From an uncultured Muribaculaceae bacterium (lineage in GTDB: Bacteria; Bacteroidota; Bacteroidia; Bacteroidales; Muribaculaceae), in NCBI GenBank assembly GCA_910579305.1, contig CAJTTA010000047.1:1-15712 (forward strand): a DNA stretch of 15,712 nt, in the 5' to 3' direction. The notes beneath the pieces are model-generated. The model was not told where the DNA came from. It did not search any database and was given only the letters and a program-made list of their open reading frames with translations. Below are positions 12,917 to 15,712 of the stretch, piece after piece (the first letter of the stretch is position 1; every line of letters starts with the position of its first letter). The position numbers were made by a program, and so were the translations under genes.

Positions 12917-15484
12917 TTACTCCATTGAGAGATTGAGTCGGTCATCTCCCTCATTATAAGCTGCATATATTTTCCCGCCGCAGTTGCCGTCGGAGCCTCT
13001 GGTGAGCATAAGCTCGGCAAGATCATCTTCAAGATATTTTTGGATCGCACGCTTGAGAGGGCGGGCTCCGTACTGACGATCGTATCCCTTGTCGGCCAAA
13101 AATTTCTTGGCACCTTCGGTAAGCTCAAGGCTATATCCCAATTTTTCTATACGATTTCTGAAGCCCTCTATTTCGATGTCGATTATAGAGAATATCGCAT
13201 CGCGACTCAGTTGGTCAAACATAATGACATTGTCGACACGATTGAGGAACTCTGGTGAGAATGCCCGTCCCAAAGCCTTATTTATTACGCTTTCGCTCTC
13301 TTCTTTGCTTGGGGCGCCACTACGGAAGCCCACACCTCCGCCGAAATCCTTAAGCTGGCGTGAACCTACGTTGCTGGTCATTATTATAATGGTGTTCTTG
13401 AAATCGATCTTGCGTCCGAGCGAATCGGTGAGGCGTCCTTCATCCATCACCTGCAGCAGCAAGTTGAATACATCGGGATGCGCCTTCTCGATTTCATCAA
13501 GAAGAACTACGGAGTAAGGGTGACGGCGCACCTTTTCAGTGAGCTGTCCACCTTCCTCATAGCCTACGTATCCCGGAGGAGCGCCCACCAGTCGGCTCAC
13601 AGTGAATTTTTCCATATATTCGCTCATATCCATGCGTATGAGCGCATCGGAAGAGTCGAATAGATATTCGGCGAGCTTTTTAGCCAAATGGGTCTTTCCG
13701 ACGCCTGTAGGGCCGAGGAACATAAAGACTCCTATGGGTTTATTGGGGTCTTTTAGCCCTACACGGTTGCGTTGTATTGCTTTCACTGTTTTGGCAATGG
13801 CATCATCCTGCCCGATTACGGAGCCTTTCAGCGAATCCCCCATATGCAGGAGTCTTGCCCCTTCGGCCTGTGCGATACGTTTTGTAGGCACGCCGGTCAT
13901 CATGGCTACCACTTCGGCCACTTTCTCCTCATCCACCGTCTGTTTCTGCTCATCGAGAGTAGACTCCCATTCTTTTTTGGCATTCTCCAGGCAATCGCGT
14001 AGACGCGCTTCTTCATCGCGCATAGTAGCGGCGAGCTCAAAGTCCTGAGCCTTGGCGGCGGCAAGTTTCCGGGAGGAAGCCTCATCAAGCTCCTGCTCCA
14101 GTTTCTCAATCGTTTCCGGCACTACGATATGTGTGATGTGCGCACGGCTGCCGGCCTCGTCAAGAGCGTCCAGTGCTTTGTCAGGGAAATTGCGGTCGCT
14201 CACATATCTCTCTGTAAGAGACACGCATGCCTGAAGAGCATCGGGCGTGTACTCCACATTGTGGTGTGCTTCATACTTTTCTTTGACCTGCTCCAGAATA
14301 GCCAGTGTCTCCTCGGCAGTAGTGGGCTCCACCATCACCTTTTGGAATCTGCGTTCCAACGCTCCATCCTTCTCTATGTTTTGCCGGTATTCATCAAGAG
14401 TTGTGGCTCCGATGCACTGCACTTCTCCTCGGGCCAAAGCAGGCTTGAGCATATTTGCCGCATCCATGCTTCCGGGGGCGCTTCCTGCCCCTACGATAGT
14501 ATGGATTTCATCAATAAAAAGAATTACATCCGGGTTCTTCGACAATTCATCAAGCACAGCTTTGATGCGTTCCTCAAACTGCCCACGATATTTCGTGCCG
14601 GCCACCATGCCTGTCAGATCGAGCGAGACAACTCTTTTGTTGAAAAGGATACGGCTTACCTTACGCTGTACTATACGCAAAGCAAGACCTTCCACAATGG
14701 CGCTTTTGCCCACACCGGGTTCTCCTATAAGCACAGGATTATTCTTTTTTCTTCTGGATAATATCTGCGCCAGTCGCTCGATTTCATTTTCTCTGCCCAC
14801 CACGGGATCCAGACGTCCGTCTCTGGCAGCCCGGGTCATGTCGAATCCGAATTTGTCCAATGCGGGAGTCTCGGAGCTTTTTGTGCTCTTCGATTTACTT
14901 CCCGTGTTGCGGGCCGCATTATCGCGGTAGCCTGATGTGGCACCGGATTCTGAAGAGCTGAACTCATCTTCATCCTCATCGTCAGTGAAGTCGGAGCCTG
15001 CCGCAGGAGTGTCAGGATGACCGGTTTCTCCTGGGATGTTGCTTATCTGAATATCAAAATTGAGGTAATCGTTCTTAATTCGACGGAGGAGCTCACTGCC
15101 CACAGCTTCTTCATCATGCATCAGAGCGAGAAGCAGATGCTCCCCCTTGAGAGATGACGCCTTTAACTGTTTGGCTTCTTTAAGCCCGAGCCTGAGATAT
15201 CGTACAGCCGAATGAGCCAGGGGATAATCCCGGTCAATTGTCACTACAGTGGCGATTTCTCCTGTCTCATCCCGATGAAGCATGAGATGCTCTTCCATCT
15301 CCTGGGTGATGGAGTCAACCGGAATGTGGAGGTGCCGCAGGATTCTCACCGGAGTTGCGTCTTCACCACGCAACATGCCGAGAGCCAGATGCTCGCATGT
15401 GATTATGGAGGCGCCGGCCTTGCGTGCCTCCTCTTCACCAAGCGACAGCATGTCGCCGAATTTTTTGAAAGAATCGTTTGTCAT
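12917..15484 (-). CDS. clpC: ATP-dependent Clp protease unfoldase subunit ClpC
   Basis: The 855-residue AAA+ protein unfolds substrates and threads them into ClpP. Domains in order are a Clp_N double repeat (about 1-145); an acidic, Ser-rich linker (about 164-205); AAA1 with Walker A GEPGVGKS (254-261) and Walker B ILFIDE (321-326); a short middle domain with a UVR-like helix (about 465-500); AAA2 with Walker A GPTGVGKT (591-598) and Walker B VVLLDE (659-664); and the D2-small domain. The ClpP-docking tripeptide Val-Gly-Phe is at 718-720. The short middle domain with UVR motif and the docking loop mark it as ClpC rather than the disaggregase ClpB. Motifs are complete. The linker is longer and more acidic than in Bacillus ClpC. 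It ends in a hairpin shared with no neighbour. Confidence 0.95.
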   Translation of the reverse strand: MTNDSFKKFGDMLSLGEEEARKAGASIITCEHLALGMLRGEDATPVRILRHLHIPVDSITQEMEEHLMLHRDETGEIATVVTIDRDYPLAHSAVRYLRLGLKEAKQLKASSLKGEHLLLALMHDEEAVGSELLRRIKNDYLNFDIQISNIPGETGHPDTPAAGSDFTDDEDEDEFSSSESGATSGYRDNAARNTGSKSKSTKSSETPALDKFGFDMTRAARDGRLDPVVGRENEIERLAQILSRRKKNNPVLIGEPGVGKSAIVEGLALRIVQRKVSRILFNKRVVSLDLTGMVAGTKYRGQFEERIKAVLDELSKNPDVILFIDEIHTIVGAGSAPGSMDAANMLKPALARGEVQCIGATTLDEYRQNIEKDGALERRFQKVMVEPTTAEETLAILEQVKEKYEAHHNVEYTPDALQACVSLTERYVSDRNFPDKALDALDEAGSRAHITHIVVPETIEKLEQELDEASSRKLAAAKAQDFELAATMRDEEARLRDCLENAKKEWESTLDEQKQTVDEEKVAEVVAMMTGVPTKRIAQAEGARLLHMGDSLKGSVIGQDDAIAKTVKAIQRNRVGLKDPNKPIGVFMFLGPTGVGKTHLAKKLAEYLFDSSDALIRMDMSEYMEKFTVSRLVGAPPGYVGYEEGGQLTEKVRRHPYSVVLLDEIEKAHPDVFNLLLQVMDEGRLTDSLGRKIDFKNTIIIMTSNVGSRQLKDFGGGVGFRSGAPSKEESESVINKALGRAFSPEFLNRVDNVIMFDQLSRDAIFSIIDIEIEGFRNRIEKLGYSLELTEGAKKFLADKGYDRQYGARPLKRAIQKYLEDDLAELMLTRGSDGNCGGKIYAAYNEGDDRLNLSME

Positions 15485-15516
15485 TATGAATTGTGAGAGT
15501 TAACTACTTGTTATGG

Positions 15517-15538
15517 CGGGCGCTGAGAGATGCGCCCG
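15517..15538 (-). promoter_or_regulatory. GC-rich hairpin in the clpC leader
   Basis: CGGGCGC (15517-15523) and GCGCCCG (15532-15538) form 7 pairs around an 8-nt loop, 33-54 nt before the clpC start. A TATAAT-like sequence (15546 to 15541, minus strand) adjoins it, but no good -35 follows. The role is unknown. Confidence 0.5.
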
Positions 15539-15611
15539 AGATTATATGGAGGCGACGGTTACAACTATCGTGCCAAAAGGAGGTTTTGTGTATATTTCAA
15601 CGAGATACGAT

Positions 15612-15665
15612 AGCAATATAGTATAGACACATAGTTAATAGATGTATTGTAATACTTATATTGCT
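15612..15665. repeat. Imperfect inverted repeat upstream of clpC
   Basis: AGCAATATA-GTAT (15612-15624) pairs with ATACTTATATTGCT (15652-15665) with one bulge and a 27-nt loop. The region 15539-15712 shows no ORF or other RNA. It may be the end or leader of a gene beyond the window. Confidence 0.45.
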
Positions 15666-15712
15666 GTCCGATAAAACTTTTTGAGGTCTCAAAAAATTAG
15701 GACTGATTCCAT

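Overview
The window looks like a chromosomal segment from a Bacteroidales bacterium, quite possibly Muribaculaceae or a relative. The reasons are the RprX/RprY two-component pair, a fused HU-CCDC81-like/SPOR protein, a PurF-like protein starting MGGFFG, and repeated promoter-like boxes matching the Bacteroidetes -7 consensus TAnnTTTG. The family-level placement is a guess.

Layout. Positions 1 to about 2500 are an AT-richer accessory strip. It holds the C-terminal end of an IS1595/ISXO2-type transposase that starts outside the window. A 49-residue basic ORF overlaps it by ATGA, and a small two-helix membrane protein converges on that ORF. Next come a cluster of related inverted and direct repeats (765-966), a small zinc-ribbon protein, an unrecognised 135-residue protein, a YodC/DUF2158-like small protein behind a heavily structured leader and a perfect Shine-Dalgarno, and a short antisense ORF whose start codon lies in a hairpin. 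Several of these genes are short and are identified here by direct reading.

Positions 2580 to 15484 are core-type genes of higher GC. They are an OPT-family oligopeptide transporter (+); the anaerobic class III ribonucleotide reductase operon nrdD-nrdG (-, 23-nt overlap); a PurF-like phosphoribosyltransferase (-); the divergent rprX-rprY two-component operon (+); an HU-like/SPOR membrane protein (-); and clpC (-). Convergent or tandem gene ends are separated by long, almost perfect hairpins: 4658-4727, 7661-7714, 11634-11682 and 12839-12887.

Biologically the core part serves anaerobic growth: dNTP synthesis by a glycyl-radical enzyme, purine-type PRPP chemistry, envelope/stress sensing through RprXY, and ClpC protein quality control. 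The strongest oddity is the PurF-like protein. Its PRPP-binding and Fe-S cysteine features are intact, but the N-terminal catalytic cysteine and the glutamine-pocket motifs of the glutaminase domain are gone. The other places worth a look are the small-gene strip with its RNA-like hairpins, and a terminator between the OPT gene and nrdG that can fold in two mutually exclusive ways. I found no CRISPR array, rRNA or tRNA, and nothing that clearly amounts to a new defence system.
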